Positions 8,573 through 18,421 of a stretch of DNA of 64,000 nt are shown piece after piece. The position numbers and the translations under genes were made by a program. Below the pieces are notes generated by a model. It searched no databases, had not been told where the DNA came from, and saw nothing but the letters and a program-made list of their open reading frames with translations. Where the stretch lies: the NCBI RefSeq assembly GCF_013266755.1, contig NZ_JABRWJ010000001.1, forward strand, positions 62,001 through 126,000. Reading direction: 5' to 3'. Origin of the DNA: Pseudaquabacterium terrae. Lineage in GTDB: Bacteria > Pseudomonadota > Gammaproteobacteria > Burkholderiales > Burkholderiaceae_C. Within the stretch, counting starts at the first letter, position 1; the number at the start of each line of letters is the position of its first letter.

Positions 8573-9570
8573 GTGATGATGTCCAAGCTGATTCGACCCG
8601 GCACGCTGCTGCCGCTGCTGCTGCTCGCAGCGCTCGGCGTGCTGCCCTTCGCGGCCACGGCGCTCGAGCAGCCGTTCTGGATCGCGTTCTTCGCGCGCAT
8701 CGTGATCTACGCGATCGCCGCCACCGCGTTGAACCTCGCGCTCGGCTACGGCGGCCTCGTCAGCTTCGGCCACGCGCTGTTTCTCGGCCTCGGCGCTTAC
8801 GCGGTCGCGCTGCCGTCGTTCCACGAGGTCGGCAGCGGTGTCGTGCACCTGCTGGTCTGTCTGGCGGTGTGCGGCTTCGCGGCGCTGGTGACCGGGATCA
8901 TCAGCCTGCGCACCTCGGGCATCGCCTTCATCATGATCACGCTGGCCTTCGCGCAGATGGGCTACTTCCTGCTGGTCAGCCTGAAGCACTACGGCGGCGA
9001 CGATGGCCTGTCGATCACCCACACCAGCCGCTTCGGCGCGCTGAACCTCGGCTCGCCGCTGGCGGTGTACGGCGTGGCGTTCGTGGTGCTGGTGCTGGCC
9101 ACGTGGTGGTTCGCACGGCTGCGCATCGCACCGTTCGGCATGGCGCTGCGCGGTGCGCGCCAGAATCCGCGCCGCGTCAACGCCATCGGCCTGCAGGCGC
9201 TGCGCGTGCAGCTCGTCGCCTACGTGCTGTCGGGCATGTTGTGCGGCGTGGCCGGGCTGCTGCTGGCCAACTTGAACGCCTACGCCTCGCCCAGCACGCT
9301 GGCCTGGACGGTCTCCGGCGAGCTGATCGTGACGGTGGTGCTGGGCGGCATGGGCAGCGTGTGGGGGCCGCTGCTGGGCGCCCTGGTATTCCTCGGCCTC
9401 GAGGAGGTGCTCAAGGGCTGGACGGAGCACTGGATGATCGTGTTCGGGCCGCTGATCGTGCTGATGGCGCTGGCCGGCAAGCAGGGCCTCGCCGGCTGGC
9501 TGCAGCGGCTCGATGGGCTGCGGCCGGCGCCCCTGCCCGCCGCACCGGTCATCGCCCCGGGAGACGCGTG

Positions 9571-9571
<1 letters not shown>
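8573..9571 (+). CDS. ABC transporter permease, LivM type
   Basis: A 332-residue permease of the LivM family. It has the characteristic NLALGYGGLVSFGHALFLGLGAYA segment near residue 50 and RLRIAPFGMALRGARQNPRRVNAIG as the coupling loop. The first possible start is GTG 8573, with ATG 8576 and 8579 close behind; the exact choice does not change the protein. The C terminus is a proline- and alanine-rich tail. The stop overlaps the next start (9569-9571). Confidence 0.85.
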
Positions 9572-10317
<746 letters not shown>

Positions 10318-10327
10318 GGGCGCGACG

Positions 10328-11056
10328 ATGAGTGCCTTTCTTTCGGTGCAGGGGCTGCAGGCCGGCTATGGCCGCGCGCAGGTGCTGTTCGACGTCTCGC
10401 TCGAGGTCGAGCCGGGCCAGGTGGTGACGCTGCTGGGCCGCAACGGCATGGGGCGCTCGACGACGGTGAAGTGCCTGTTCGGCCTGCTCGCGGCGAGTGC
10501 CGGCCGGATCGTCGTCGGCGGCACGCAGGTGCTGGGCGAGGCACCGCACCGCGTCGCGCGGCGCGGCCTCGCGCTGGTGCCCGAAGGCCGGCAGATCTTC
10601 ACCGGCCTGACGGTCGAGGAGAACCTGGTCGCCACCGCGCGCGGCGCACAGCCGCGCGACTCGCGGCCCGGCGCCTTGCGGCCGTGGACGCTGGAGCGGA
10701 TCTACGGCTTCTTCCCCCGGCTGCAGGAGCGGCGCGGCAACCTGGGCTGGCAGCTGTCGGGGGGCGAGCAGCAGATGCTGGCGATCGGCCGCGCGTTGAT
10801 GACCAACCCGCGGCTGCTGGTGCTCGACGAGGCCACCGAGGGGCTGGCGCCGGTGATCCGCGAAGAGATCTGGCGCACGCTGGCGGAGCTCAAGCGGGAG
10901 GGCCTGGCGCTGATCGTCATCGACAAGAACATCGGCCATTTGCTGCGCCTGGCCGATCGGCACCACGTGATCGAGAAGGGCCGGATCGTCTGGCAGGGCG
11001 ACTCCGATGCGCTGCGGGCGCAGCCGCAGATCGTGCATCAATACCTCGGCGTCTAG
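10328..11056 (+). CDS. ABC transporter ATPase, LivF type, with Arg in Walker A
   Basis: A 242-residue LivF-type ATPase with signature LSGGEQQM and Walker B LLVLDEATEG. The Walker A loop reads GRNGMGRSTT, so the usual phosphate-binding lysine is arginine (codon CGC near 10455). The switch position reads LIVIDKNIGH, with Lys-Asn in place of the usual Glu-His. The partner LivG-type ATPase keeps its lysine and its switch histidine, so one site of the ATPase pair may be degenerate. Similar Arg variants may exist in other LivF proteins, so this need not be a defect. It closes the operon. Confidence 0.82.
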   Translation: MSAFLSVQGLQAGYGRAQVLFDVSLEVEPGQVVTLLGRNGMGRSTTVKCLFGLLAASAGRIVVGGTQVLGEAPHRVARRGLALVPEGRQIFTGLTVEENLVATARGAQPRDSRPGALRPWTLERIYGFFPRLQERRGNLGWQLSGGEQQMLAIGRALMTNPRLLVLDEATEGLAPVIREEIWRTLAELKREGLALIVIDKNIGHLLRLADRHHVIEKGRIVWQGDSDALRAQPQIVHQYLGV

Positions 11057-11110
11057 GGTGTCCCGGACCCGGCCTGCGGGGCGCCGGGCCGCGGTCCCCG
11101 ACAATCCCGC

Positions 11111-12514
11111 ATGACCGAACGTTCCCCTGCCCCACCCGCGGGCCGCGCTTTCCAGGACCTTCCCCTCTCCCCGGCCGTGCTGGAAAACCTGCAGCGGCTG
11201 GGTTACGAGCAGATGACGCCGATCCAGGCGGCCAGCCTGCCCTTGGCGCTGGCGGGCAAGGACCTGATCGCGCAGGCCAAGACCGGCAGTGGCAAGACGG
11301 CTGCCTTCGCACTGCCGCTGCTGGCCAACCTGAACCCGCGGCACTTCGCGGTGCAATCGCTCGTGCTCTGCCCCACGCGTGAGCTCGCCGAGCAGGTGAC
11401 GCAGGAGATCCGGCGCCTGGCCCGCGCCGAGGAGAACATCAAGATCATCACGCTGTGCGGCGGCGCGACGATGCGCCCGCAGCTCGCCAGCCTGGCGCAT
11501 GGCGCGCACGTGGTGGTGGGCACGCCGGGCCGCATCCTCGACCACCTGGCGCGCGCGAGCCTGGCGCTGGACGCGTTGAACACGCTGGTGCTCGACGAAG
11601 CCGATCGCATGCTGGACATGGGCTTCGCCGACGACATCGCCACCGTGATCGGCCACTGCCCGAAGCAGCGCCAGACGCTGCTGTTCTCGGCCACCTATCC
11701 CGACGACGTGATGAAGCTGGCCAGCCGCTACCTGCGCGAGCCGCAGGAAGTGAAGCTGGCCGAGCGTCACGCGGCCACCAAGATCCGCCAGCGCTTCTAC
11801 GAGGTGAAGGACAGCGAGCGCCTGCACGCCGTGGGCCTGCTGCTGAACCACTACCGGCCGGTCAGCACGCTGGCCTTCTGCAACACCAAGCAGCAGTGCC
11901 GCGACCTGGTGGCCGTGCTGCAGGCCGAGGGCATCGTCGCGCTCGAGCTGCACGGCGACCTGGAGCAGCGCGAGCGCGACCAGGTGCTGGTGCAGTTCGC
12001 CAACCGCAGCTGCAGCGTGCTGGTGGCCACCGACGTGGCCGCGCGCGGGCTCGACATCGCGCAGCTCGAAGCGGTGATCAACGTCGACATCACGCCCGAG
12101 GCCGAGCTGCACACGCACCGCGTCGGCCGCACCGGCCGCGCCGACGAAGCCGGCTGGGCCTTCAACCTGGCCAGCATGGACGAGATGGACCGCGTCGGCC
12201 GCATCGACCAGATGCAGGGCAGCGACAGCGTCTGGCACCACCTGAACGAGCTGACGCCGGCGGACGCCGAGCCGCTGCACCCGCCGATGACGACGCTGCA
12301 GATCCTCGGCGGCCGCAAGGAAAAGATCCGCCCCGGCGACGTGCTGGGCGCGCTGACCAAGGACCACGGCTTCCAGGTCGAGCAGATCGGCAAGATCAAC
12401 ATCAACGAGTTCTCGACCTACGTGGCCGTCGAGCGCGGCATTGCCAAGGAGGCGCTGCGCAAGCTGAACAACGGCAAGGTGAAGGGCAAGACGGTGAAGG
12501 CGAGGTTGCTTTGA
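11111..12514 (+). CDS. dbpA: ATP-dependent RNA helicase DbpA
   Basis: A 467-residue DEAD-box helicase. The Q motif is GYEQMTPIQ, motif I is AKTGSGKT, motif II is VLDEADRMLDMGF, motif III is SAT, motif V is ATDVAARGLD and motif VI is HRVGRTGRA. The C terminus (about residues 395-467) contains KIRPGDVLGAL, diagnostic of the DbpA RNA-recognition domain that targets hairpin 92 of 23S rRNA. DbpA assists late 50S ribosome assembly. A second DEAD-box gene overlaps its stop. Confidence 0.92.
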   Translation: MTERSPAPPAGRAFQDLPLSPAVLENLQRLGYEQMTPIQAASLPLALAGKDLIAQAKTGSGKTAAFALPLLANLNPRHFAVQSLVLCPTRELAEQVTQEIRRLARAEENIKIITLCGGATMRPQLASLAHGAHVVVGTPGRILDHLARASLALDALNTLVLDEADRMLDMGFADDIATVIGHCPKQRQTLLFSATYPDDVMKLASRYLREPQEVKLAERHAATKIRQRFYEVKDSERLHAVGLLLNHYRPVSTLAFCNTKQQCRDLVAVLQAEGIVALELHGDLEQRERDQVLVQFANRSCSVLVATDVAARGLDIAQLEAVINVDITPEAELHTHRVGRTGRADEAGWAFNLASMDEMDRVGRIDQMQGSDSVWHHLNELTPADAEPLHPPMTTLQILGGRKEKIRPGDVLGALTKDHGFQVEQIGKININEFSTYVAVERGIAKEALRKLNNGKVKGKTVKARLL

Positions 12515-13803
12515 CCGGAGCGGCCTTGACGACTTCGCCGTTCGCGGCGCTCGGGCTCTCACCCGCGCTGGTGCGCGCCGCGGGTGAGCGGGGTTACGCC
12601 GAGCCGACCGCGATCCAGGCGGCGGCGATTCCGGCGCTGCTCGAAGGCCGCGACGTGATCGCCTCGGCGCAGACCGGCTCGGGCAAGACGGCGGCGTTCG
12701 TGCTGCCGATGCTGCAGCAGCTGGAGAGCGCGCCGCGCGGCGCGCCGCGGCGCCTGCGCGCGCTGGTGCTGGTGCCGACGCGCGAGCTCGCGGCGCAGGT
12801 GGCCGAGTCGATCGACGGCCTCGCCGAACACATCGCTGTGCCGGCGCTGAAGCTGGCCTGCGTGTTCGGCGGCGTATCGATCAATCCGCAGATGATGGGC
12901 TTGCGCGGCGGCGCCGATGTGGTGGTCGCCACGCCAGGCCGCCTGTTGGACCTGATAACGCACAACGCGCTCGGCCTGGCCTGGGTCGAGATGCTCGTGC
13001 TCGACGAGGCCGATCGGCTGCTGGACGCGGGCTTTGCCGACGAGCTGGCGCGCATCGTCGCGCTGCTGCCGCGGCGGCGGCAGAACCTGCTGTTCTCGGC
13101 CACCTTCCCGCCCGCGGTGCAGGCGCTGGCGCAACGCCTGCTGCGCGATCCGGTGCGGATCGAGGTGGCGTCGCAGCCGGGGGGTGCGCCAGCCAGTGCG
13201 CCGGCCGTGACGCAGCATGCGGTGGAAGTGGACGCGGCGCGGCGCACGGCCTTGTTGCGCCACCTGATTCAGAAGGGACAGTGGACGCGCGTGCTGGTCT
13301 TCGTCGCCACCCGGTACGCCACCGAACACGTGGCCGACAAGCTGTGCCGCACCGGCCTGGCGGCGGCGGCTTTCCATGGCGACCTGAGCCAGGGCGCGCG
13401 CACGCAGGCGCTGGCGGACTTCAAGGCCGGCCGGCTGCAGGTGGTCGTCGCCACCGACATGGCCGCGCGCGGCCTGCACATCGAGCAGTTGCCGGTGGTC
13501 GTCAACTACGACCTGCCGCGCTCGGCGGTGGACTACGTGCACCGCATCGGCCGCACCGCGCGCGCGGGAGAGAGCGGGCTCGCGGTGAGCTTCGTCAGCG
13601 CCGACACCGAAGCGCATTTCCGGCTGATCGAGAAGCGCCAGGGCCAGCGCGTCGAGCGCGAGCGCATCGCCGGCTTCGAGCCGACGGAGCCCACCGAGGC
13701 GGCCGCGCCGGTGGCCGATCCCGCCGGCGGCATCAAGGGCAAACGCAAGAGCAAGAAGGACAAGCTGCGCGAGTCGGCGGCGCGCGCGATTCAACAGCCG
13801 TAG
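12511..13803 (+). CDS. DEAD-box RNA helicase, RhlE-like
   Basis: About 430 residues with a complete DEAD-box core: GYAEPTAIQ, AQTGSGKT, VLDEADRLLDAGF, SAT, ATDMAARGL and HRIGRTARA. The lysine-rich tail (KGKRKSKKDKL) is typical of RhlE and related ribosome-assembly helicases. No ATG precedes the Q motif. The likely start is TTG 12511, which overlaps the dbpA stop as TTGA; a second TTG is at 12526. This arrangement suggests translation coupled to dbpA. Substrate RNA is unknown. Confidence 0.85.
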   Translation: MTGAALTTSPFAALGLSPALVRAAGERGYAEPTAIQAAAIPALLEGRDVIASAQTGSGKTAAFVLPMLQQLESAPRGAPRRLRALVLVPTRELAAQVAESIDGLAEHIAVPALKLACVFGGVSINPQMMGLRGGADVVVATPGRLLDLITHNALGLAWVEMLVLDEADRLLDAGFADELARIVALLPRRRQNLLFSATFPPAVQALAQRLLRDPVRIEVASQPGGAPASAPAVTQHAVEVDAARRTALLRHLIQKGQWTRVLVFVATRYATEHVADKLCRTGLAAAAFHGDLSQGARTQALADFKAGRLQVVVATDMAARGLHIEQLPVVVNYDLPRSAVDYVHRIGRTARAGESGLAVSFVSADTEAHFRLIEKRQGQRVERERIAGFEPTEPTEAAAPVADPAGGIKGKRKSKKDKLRESAARAIQQP

Positions 13804-13862
13804 CTTGTTTTAGGCAATTACAAGGCAGGTGTTATATTCGGCCAATACAAGCGGAGACTTGT
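13804..13862. promoter_or_regulatory. hipBA promoter with four CTTGT/ACAAG operator half-sites
   Basis: Half-sites lie at 13804-13808 (CTTGT), 13820-13824 (ACAAG), 13847-13851 (ACAAG) and 13858-13862 (CTTGT). A -10-like TATATT at 13833-13838 lies between the second and third. HipB-type antitoxins repress their own operon by binding inverted repeats around the promoter, so these are candidate HipB operators. The pattern is directly visible; binding is inferred. Confidence 0.55.
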
Positions 13863-13864
13863 TC

Positions 13865-14128
13865 ATGGACTACCCGCTGAAGATGGCCGACCAGCTGCGC
13901 CCGCAGCTGCGCGCGCTGCGCAAGCAGCGCGGCATGACGCAGGCCCGGCTCGGCGAGGCGATCGGCGTCACGCAGGCGCGCATCGTCGAGATCGAGGCCA
14001 ACCCCGGCGTCGTCAACCTGCAGCAGATCATGCAGGTGCTCAATGCGCTGGGCGCCGCGCTGGTGATTCGCGACACCGACGAGCCCGCCGCGAAGGCCGA
14101 GCCCGGGGCCCGGCAGGGTCAGTGGTGA
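13865..14128 (+). CDS. hipB: HipB-like antitoxin, XRE-family DNA-binding protein
   Basis: A small protein of 87 residues with one XRE helix-turn-helix (LRALRKQRGMTQARLGEAIG to about residue 60). It should neutralise HipA and repress the operon. It ends in Trp (GQW), as E. coli HipB ends in a tryptophan that contacts HipA. ATG 13865 is chosen because GGAGA precedes it at a normal distance; an upstream GTG at 13829 would place the promoter inside the gene. The stop overlaps the hipA start (GTGA). Confidence 0.85.
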   Translation: MDYPLKMADQLRPQLRALRKQRGMTQARLGEAIGVTQARIVEIEANPGVVNLQQIMQVLNALGAALVIRDTDEPAAKAEPGARQGQW

Positions 14129-15453
14129 GCGCCAGCCTCGCCGCCTGGATGAACGGCCAGCTCGTCGGCACCTGGACCGTCGACCGCGGCGCGCATCGAT
14201 TCACCTATCACCGGTCGTGGCTCGATTCGCCGAAGCGGCGCGCCCTGTCGCTGTCGCTGCCGATCACGCCGGCGCTCGAGATCCGCGGCGCGGCGGTGGC
14301 GAACTACTTCGACAACCTGCTGCCCGACAACGAGAAGATCCGCGAACGGCTCGGGCGGCGCTTCAAGACCCGCTCCACCGATGCCTTCGCGCTGCTCGAG
14401 GCGATCGGCCGCGACTGCGTCGGCGCGGTGCAGTTGCTGCCCGAAGGCGCCGAGCCCGCGGGTTGGGACCGCATCCACAGCGAGCCGCTGAGCGAAGCGC
14501 AGGTGGCCGGCCTCCTGCGCGCGGTGCCCTCCGATTCGGTGCTCGGCCAGGAGGCGGACGACGATCTGTTTCGCATCTCGCTCGCCGGCGCGCAGGAGAA
14601 GACCGCGCTGCTGTTCCGGGACGGTGCGTGGCACCAACCGCACGGCGCCACGCCGACGACGCACATCCTCAAGCTGCCGCTGGGTCTGGTCGGCGGCTCG
14701 CGGCGCGTCGACCTCGGCGACTCGGTGGCCAACGAGTGGCTGTGCGCGCAGATCCTCTACCAGCTCGGCTTGGCCGTCGCGCGCACGGAGATGTGGCGCT
14801 TCGAGGACCAGCAGGCGCTGGTCGTGACCCGCTTCGACCGCGCCTGGCAGAAACACTCCGACGGGCACCCCGACGGCCGCGACTGGATCGCGCGCCTGCC
14901 GCAGGAAGACCTCTGCCAGGCGCTGGGCTACCCGCCGAACCGCAAGTACGAGAAGGACGGCGGCCCCGGCATCGCCGATTGCATGCGCCTGCTCGCCGGC
15001 GGCGATCCGGGCGACCGCGGCTTGTTCGCGCTGGCCCAGCTGACCTTCTGGCTGATGGCCGCCACCGACGGTCACGCCAAGAACTTCTCGATCTTCCTGC
15101 AGCCGGGCGATGCCTACGTCGCGACGCCGCTGTACGACGTGCTGTCGATCTTCCCGTACATCGGCGACGCGCCGAACCAGTTCCGCTGGCGCCGCGCCGA
15201 GCTGGCCTTCGCGCTGCGCGCGAAGAACGTGCACTACGACCTGCACGGTATCCACGCCCGGCACTGGCACGCGCTGGCGCTGCAGCATGGCGGCGCGCCC
15301 GTGTGGCAGCGGATGCTCGGGCATGTCGACGGCGTGGAGGCCGCGCTGCAGCGTGTGGAAAACGATCTGCCGGCGGACTTTCCGCGGCGCACGTGGCTCG
15401 CGATTTCGCGCGGGATGCGCGAACAGGTGAAGCGCTTTCGCGGCGGGCCCTGA
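14125..15453 (+). CDS. hipA: HipA-like serine/threonine kinase toxin
   Basis: A 442-residue protein, the same length class as E. coli HipA (440), a kinase that phosphorylates glutamyl-tRNA synthetase and causes dormancy. The glycine-rich segment ISLAGAQEKTAL includes Ser152, equivalent to the autophosphorylated Ser150 of HipA. The catalytic loop is ATDGHAKN (Asp315, Asn320) and the metal-binding aspartate is Asp338 in PLYDVLSIFP. All key residues are present, so it should be active. The start is GTG 14125 or 14122, overlapping hipB. No short HipS-like gene is present, so this is a two-gene system. Confidence 0.9.
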   Translation: MSASLAAWMNGQLVGTWTVDRGAHRFTYHRSWLDSPKRRALSLSLPITPALEIRGAAVANYFDNLLPDNEKIRERLGRRFKTRSTDAFALLEAIGRDCVGAVQLLPEGAEPAGWDRIHSEPLSEAQVAGLLRAVPSDSVLGQEADDDLFRISLAGAQEKTALLFRDGAWHQPHGATPTTHILKLPLGLVGGSRRVDLGDSVANEWLCAQILYQLGLAVARTEMWRFEDQQALVVTRFDRAWQKHSDGHPDGRDWIARLPQEDLCQALGYPPNRKYEKDGGPGIADCMRLLAGGDPGDRGLFALAQLTFWLMAATDGHAKNFSIFLQPGDAYVATPLYDVLSIFPYIGDAPNQFRWRRAELAFALRAKNVHYDLHGIHARHWHALALQHGGAPVWQRMLGHVDGVEAALQRVENDLPADFPRRTWLAISRGMREQVKRFRGGP

Positions 15454-15456
15454 GCC

Positions 15457-17121
15457 TCAGCCGGCCGGCGCGCTGGCGGCGTGCGCCAGGAACTGGTGCA
15501 CGAAGGCGATGGCCATGCTGCCTTCGCCGACCGCCGCGGCGACGCGCTTGACCTGGCTGGAGCGCACGTCGCCACAGGCAAAGATGCCGGGCACGCTGGT
15601 CTCCAGCAGGTAGGGGTCACGCGCCAGCGGCCAGCGGCCCGCCTTGGCCGCCGCCTCGCCGGTCAGCACGTAGCCGCTCCGGTCGCGCAGGATCGCGTCG
15701 GGCAGCCAGCCGGTCTCGGCATCGGCGCCGATGAAGACGAACACGCCGCCACTGTCGACGCGCCGGACCTCGCCGCTGGTCCGGTTCACCAGGTCGATGG
15801 CCGTCAGCAGCTTGTCGCCATGCGCCGCGCGCACCTCGTGCTGCAGCTCGACCCGGATGTTGGGCTTGCTGCGGATCTGCTCGATCAGGTAGTGCGACAT
15901 GCTGGCCTCGAGGCGGCCGCCCCGCACGATCAGCGAGACCGTGCGTGCGTGGCTGGCGAAGAACATCGCCGCCTGGCCGGCCGAGTTGCCGGCGCCGATC
16001 AGGTGGATGTCCTGCCCTTGCGTGGCGCCGGCCTCGCTGCGCGAAGCGCCGTAGTAGACGCCCTTGCCCAGCAGGCGATCGAACCCTTCGGTGTCCAGCC
16101 GGCGCCAGCTGACACCGGTGGCCACGATGAGCGAGCGGCCACGCACCGGCTCGCCGCCATCGAGGATCACGACCTTGGCCGCCGGATCGATGCCGACCGC
16201 GTTGCGCGTGACCATGATCTCGGCACCCAGGCGGCGCGCCTGCTGCAGCGCACGGCGCGCCAGCTCTTCGCCCGATACGCCCGTCGGGAAGCCGAGGTAG
16301 TTCTCGATGCGCGACGAGGTTTCCGCCTGGCCGCCCGGTGCCTCGCGCTCGATCACCAGCGTGCGCAGGCCTTCGGAGGCGCCGTAGACCGCCGCGGCCA
16401 GGCCGGCAGGGCCGCCGCCGATGATGATGGTGTCGTACTCGGTGCCGCGGGCATGCGTCTGCAGGCCGAGCTTGTCGGCGACGTCGCGTATGCAGGCGTG
16501 CAGCAGCACGCTGCCGTCGTCGCAGGCCAGCGCCGGCAGGTCGGCCTCGGCCAGCGCCGGCCCGGGCCAGCGCTGCGCCAGGTCGGGCGCATCCGGCGCG
16601 AGCCAGTCGTGCGAGATCTGGTTGCGGGTGAGGAAGGTCCGCAGCGCCCGCGCCCCGTCGTCCCATTGCTGCCCGACCAGCAGCGCGCGCACCTTGGTCG
16701 GCGCGGTGGCGATGCCGCGCAGCCCGCCGATGCGCTCGCTGGCCACCGCGGCCACATGGGTCAGCACCGCGGGCGACGCGGCGGCCAGCGTGTGGAACTG
16801 GCGTGCCGAGATCTCCATCACGCGCGAGGGCTCGGTCGCGCGGTAGCTGCCCTGGAACGGCGTGCCGAAGGTGATCGGCACCTCGCCGAACATCTGGCCG
16901 GGCTGCCGCACGCCGATGGCCCGCTCGACGCCGTCGATCAGCTTGGTGACTTCGATGTGGCCGGACAGCACGACGAACAGCGCCCGTTCGGCGCCTTCGT
17001 GCACGGCGTACTCGCCCGGGGCCAGCCGCAGGTCACCGGCCCCTTGCGTCAGGCGCACCAGGTCGTCGCGGGCCACCGAGGCCAGGAAGGGAATCGTCTC
17101 GAGGTCGTGAAGCGAGATCAT
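15457..17121 (-). CDS. Cyclic nucleotide-binding domain fused to a thioredoxin reductase-like flavoprotein
   Basis: A 554-residue fusion. Residues 1-125 form a cyclic nucleotide-binding domain of the CRP/FNR type (PGEYAVHEGAERALFVVLSGHIEV, GQMFGEVPI). After a linker, residues 235-550 form a thioredoxin reductase fold with FAD motif IIGGGPAGLAAAVYGA, NADP motif LIGAGNSAGQAAMF and closing FACGDVR. The redox-active CxxC between the NADP motifs is missing; the position reads YYGASRSEAG. It is therefore probably not a thioredoxin reductase but an NAD(P)H oxidoreductase with a ligand-sensing domain. ATG 17121 is chosen because the domain begins there. It follows the next gene by 13 bases and converges on hipA. 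Confidence 0.8.
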   Translation of the reverse strand: MISLHDLETIPFLASVARDDLVRLTQGAGDLRLAPGEYAVHEGAERALFVVLSGHIEVTKLIDGVERAIGVRQPGQMFGEVPITFGTPFQGSYRATEPSRVMEISARQFHTLAAASPAVLTHVAAVASERIGGLRGIATAPTKVRALLVGQQWDDGARALRTFLTRNQISHDWLAPDAPDLAQRWPGPALAEADLPALACDDGSVLLHACIRDVADKLGLQTHARGTEYDTIIIGGGPAGLAAAVYGASEGLRTLVIEREAPGGQAETSSRIENYLGFPTGVSGEELARRALQQARRLGAEIMVTRNAVGIDPAAKVVILDGGEPVRGRSLIVATGVSWRRLDTEGFDRLLGKGVYYGASRSEAGATQGQDIHLIGAGNSAGQAAMFFASHARTVSLIVRGGRLEASMSHYLIEQIRSKPNIRVELQHEVRAAHGDKLLTAIDLVNRTSGEVRRVDSGGVFVFIGADAETGWLPDAILRDRSGYVLTGEAAAKAGRWPLARDPYLLETSVPGIFACGDVRSSQVKRVAAAVGEGSMAIAFVHQFLAHAASAPAG

Positions 17122-17134
17122 GCGGACTGAGCGG

Positions 17135-18265
17135 CTACAGCCCGAACCAGCGCGCGCTGCGGCTCGCGCCGAACCGGACCTTGTCCTCGCGCAGGGCCAC
17201 GTCCGGTTCGTGATAGGTGCCGGTGGGCTTGGGGCCGGAGAAGAAGTCGACATCGACGCGCCCGATCCGCCCGGCACCGAACTCGATGTAGCAGGTGCCC
17301 TTGCCGTCGTAGAGGCCAAGGTCGCTCTCGCCGCGGATGCGCGAGATCAGCGTGGTGGCCACCGCCCTGGCCTCGCCCTCGGCGAAGACGCCGGCTTTCG
17401 GCGTGCCGGTATTGGCCAGGTCGCCGACGGCATAGACGTTCTCGAACTTGGTCTCCAGCGTCCGGGGATTGACGGTCACCCAGCCGTCTTCGGTCAGGCC
17501 GCTGGCCACGACCACGGCCGGCGCGCGGTGCTTGGGCACACCCAGGAACAGGTCGTAGGGCAGTTCGCTGCCGTCGTCGAGCGACGCGACGCGCCGACCC
17601 GCGTCGACAGCGGTCACGCGGCGGTTCGGCATGAACGTGATGCCGCGCTCGGCAAACGCGGCCATCAAGGCCTTGGAGGTCTCCGGCGAGGGCGGCACCG
17701 GGCTCGGCAAGGGCAGCACGAACGTGATCTCGCACTGTTCACGAACACCGCGGGTGAGCAGCATGTCATGCAGCATCAGTGCGCATTCGCTCGGCGCGGG
17801 CGGGCACTTGTACGGCGCCCCGCACACACCGACGAGCGCGCGGCCCTTCGAGAACGTGGGCAGGACCTCGCGCAGGCGCAGCGCACCGGCGACCGAGTAG
17901 AACTCGTTGGCATCGGCGAGCCCGGGGGTGGCGGCGATGTGGTAATCGGCGCCCAGCGCGACCACCAGGTAGTCAGCGTCGTGGGTGCCGGCATCGGTGG
18001 TCACGCGCCGGGTGGCGGGGTCGATGGCCTGCACGGTCTCCCGCAGCAGCCGCACGCCCGGCTTGGCGAAGTGACGGTACGGCAGGCGCACCGCGTCCAG
18101 CGTCGTGCGGCCGAACATCACATCGAGCTTCGAGTAGCCGAAGACGAAGGCATCGCTCTGGTCGATCAGCGTCACCTCGACATCCTGGCCAAGTGACTCC
18201 GACAGGATCGTGCTCAGTTCCAGACCGGCGAAGCCGGCGCCCAGGACGGTGATCCTTGCTTTCAT
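17135..18265 (-). CDS. Sulfide:quinone reductase-like FAD/NAD-binding oxidoreductase
   Basis: A 376-residue flavoprotein with N-terminal FAD motif VLGAGFAGLELS and a second nucleotide motif, AVGDLANTGTPKAG, near residue 290. The segment GVCGAPYKCPPAPSECALML has the cysteine pattern found in the sulfide:quinone reductase/flavocytochrome c sulfide dehydrogenase group. The real acceptor and donor are unknown. It is first in a two-gene operon with the cNMP-binding flavoprotein. Confidence 0.75.
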   Translation of the reverse strand: MKARITVLGAGFAGLELSTILSESLGQDVEVTLIDQSDAFVFGYSKLDVMFGRTTLDAVRLPYRHFAKPGVRLLRETVQAIDPATRRVTTDAGTHDADYLVVALGADYHIAATPGLADANEFYSVAGALRLREVLPTFSKGRALVGVCGAPYKCPPAPSECALMLHDMLLTRGVREQCEITFVLPLPSPVPPSPETSKALMAAFAERGITFMPNRRVTAVDAGRRVASLDDGSELPYDLFLGVPKHRAPAVVVASGLTEDGWVTVNPRTLETKFENVYAVGDLANTGTPKAGVFAEGEARAVATTLISRIRGESDLGLYDGKGTCYIEFGAGRIGRVDVDFFSGPKPTGTYHEPDVALREDKVRFGASRSARWFGL

Positions 18266-18421
18266 GGTTCCCTCCGCGCCGGTGACGAACCAGCGTCGGC
18301 GATCGTAACTCTCGAGCAGTCATTGCAGCGGCATCAGCCGCCGCCGGGCTGCGCCCCGATTGCCCTGCGATCGATGCAGCCCTAGGATGCCGCGCGACCT
18401 GTCGTCGCGCGGAGTCCGGCC

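Noticed and set aside
11061-11099. GC-rich stem (CCCGGC / GCCGGG) after the LivF-type gene as a terminator
   Set aside because: The stem is real but no T-run follows and the region is GC-rich throughout, so it was not called a terminator.
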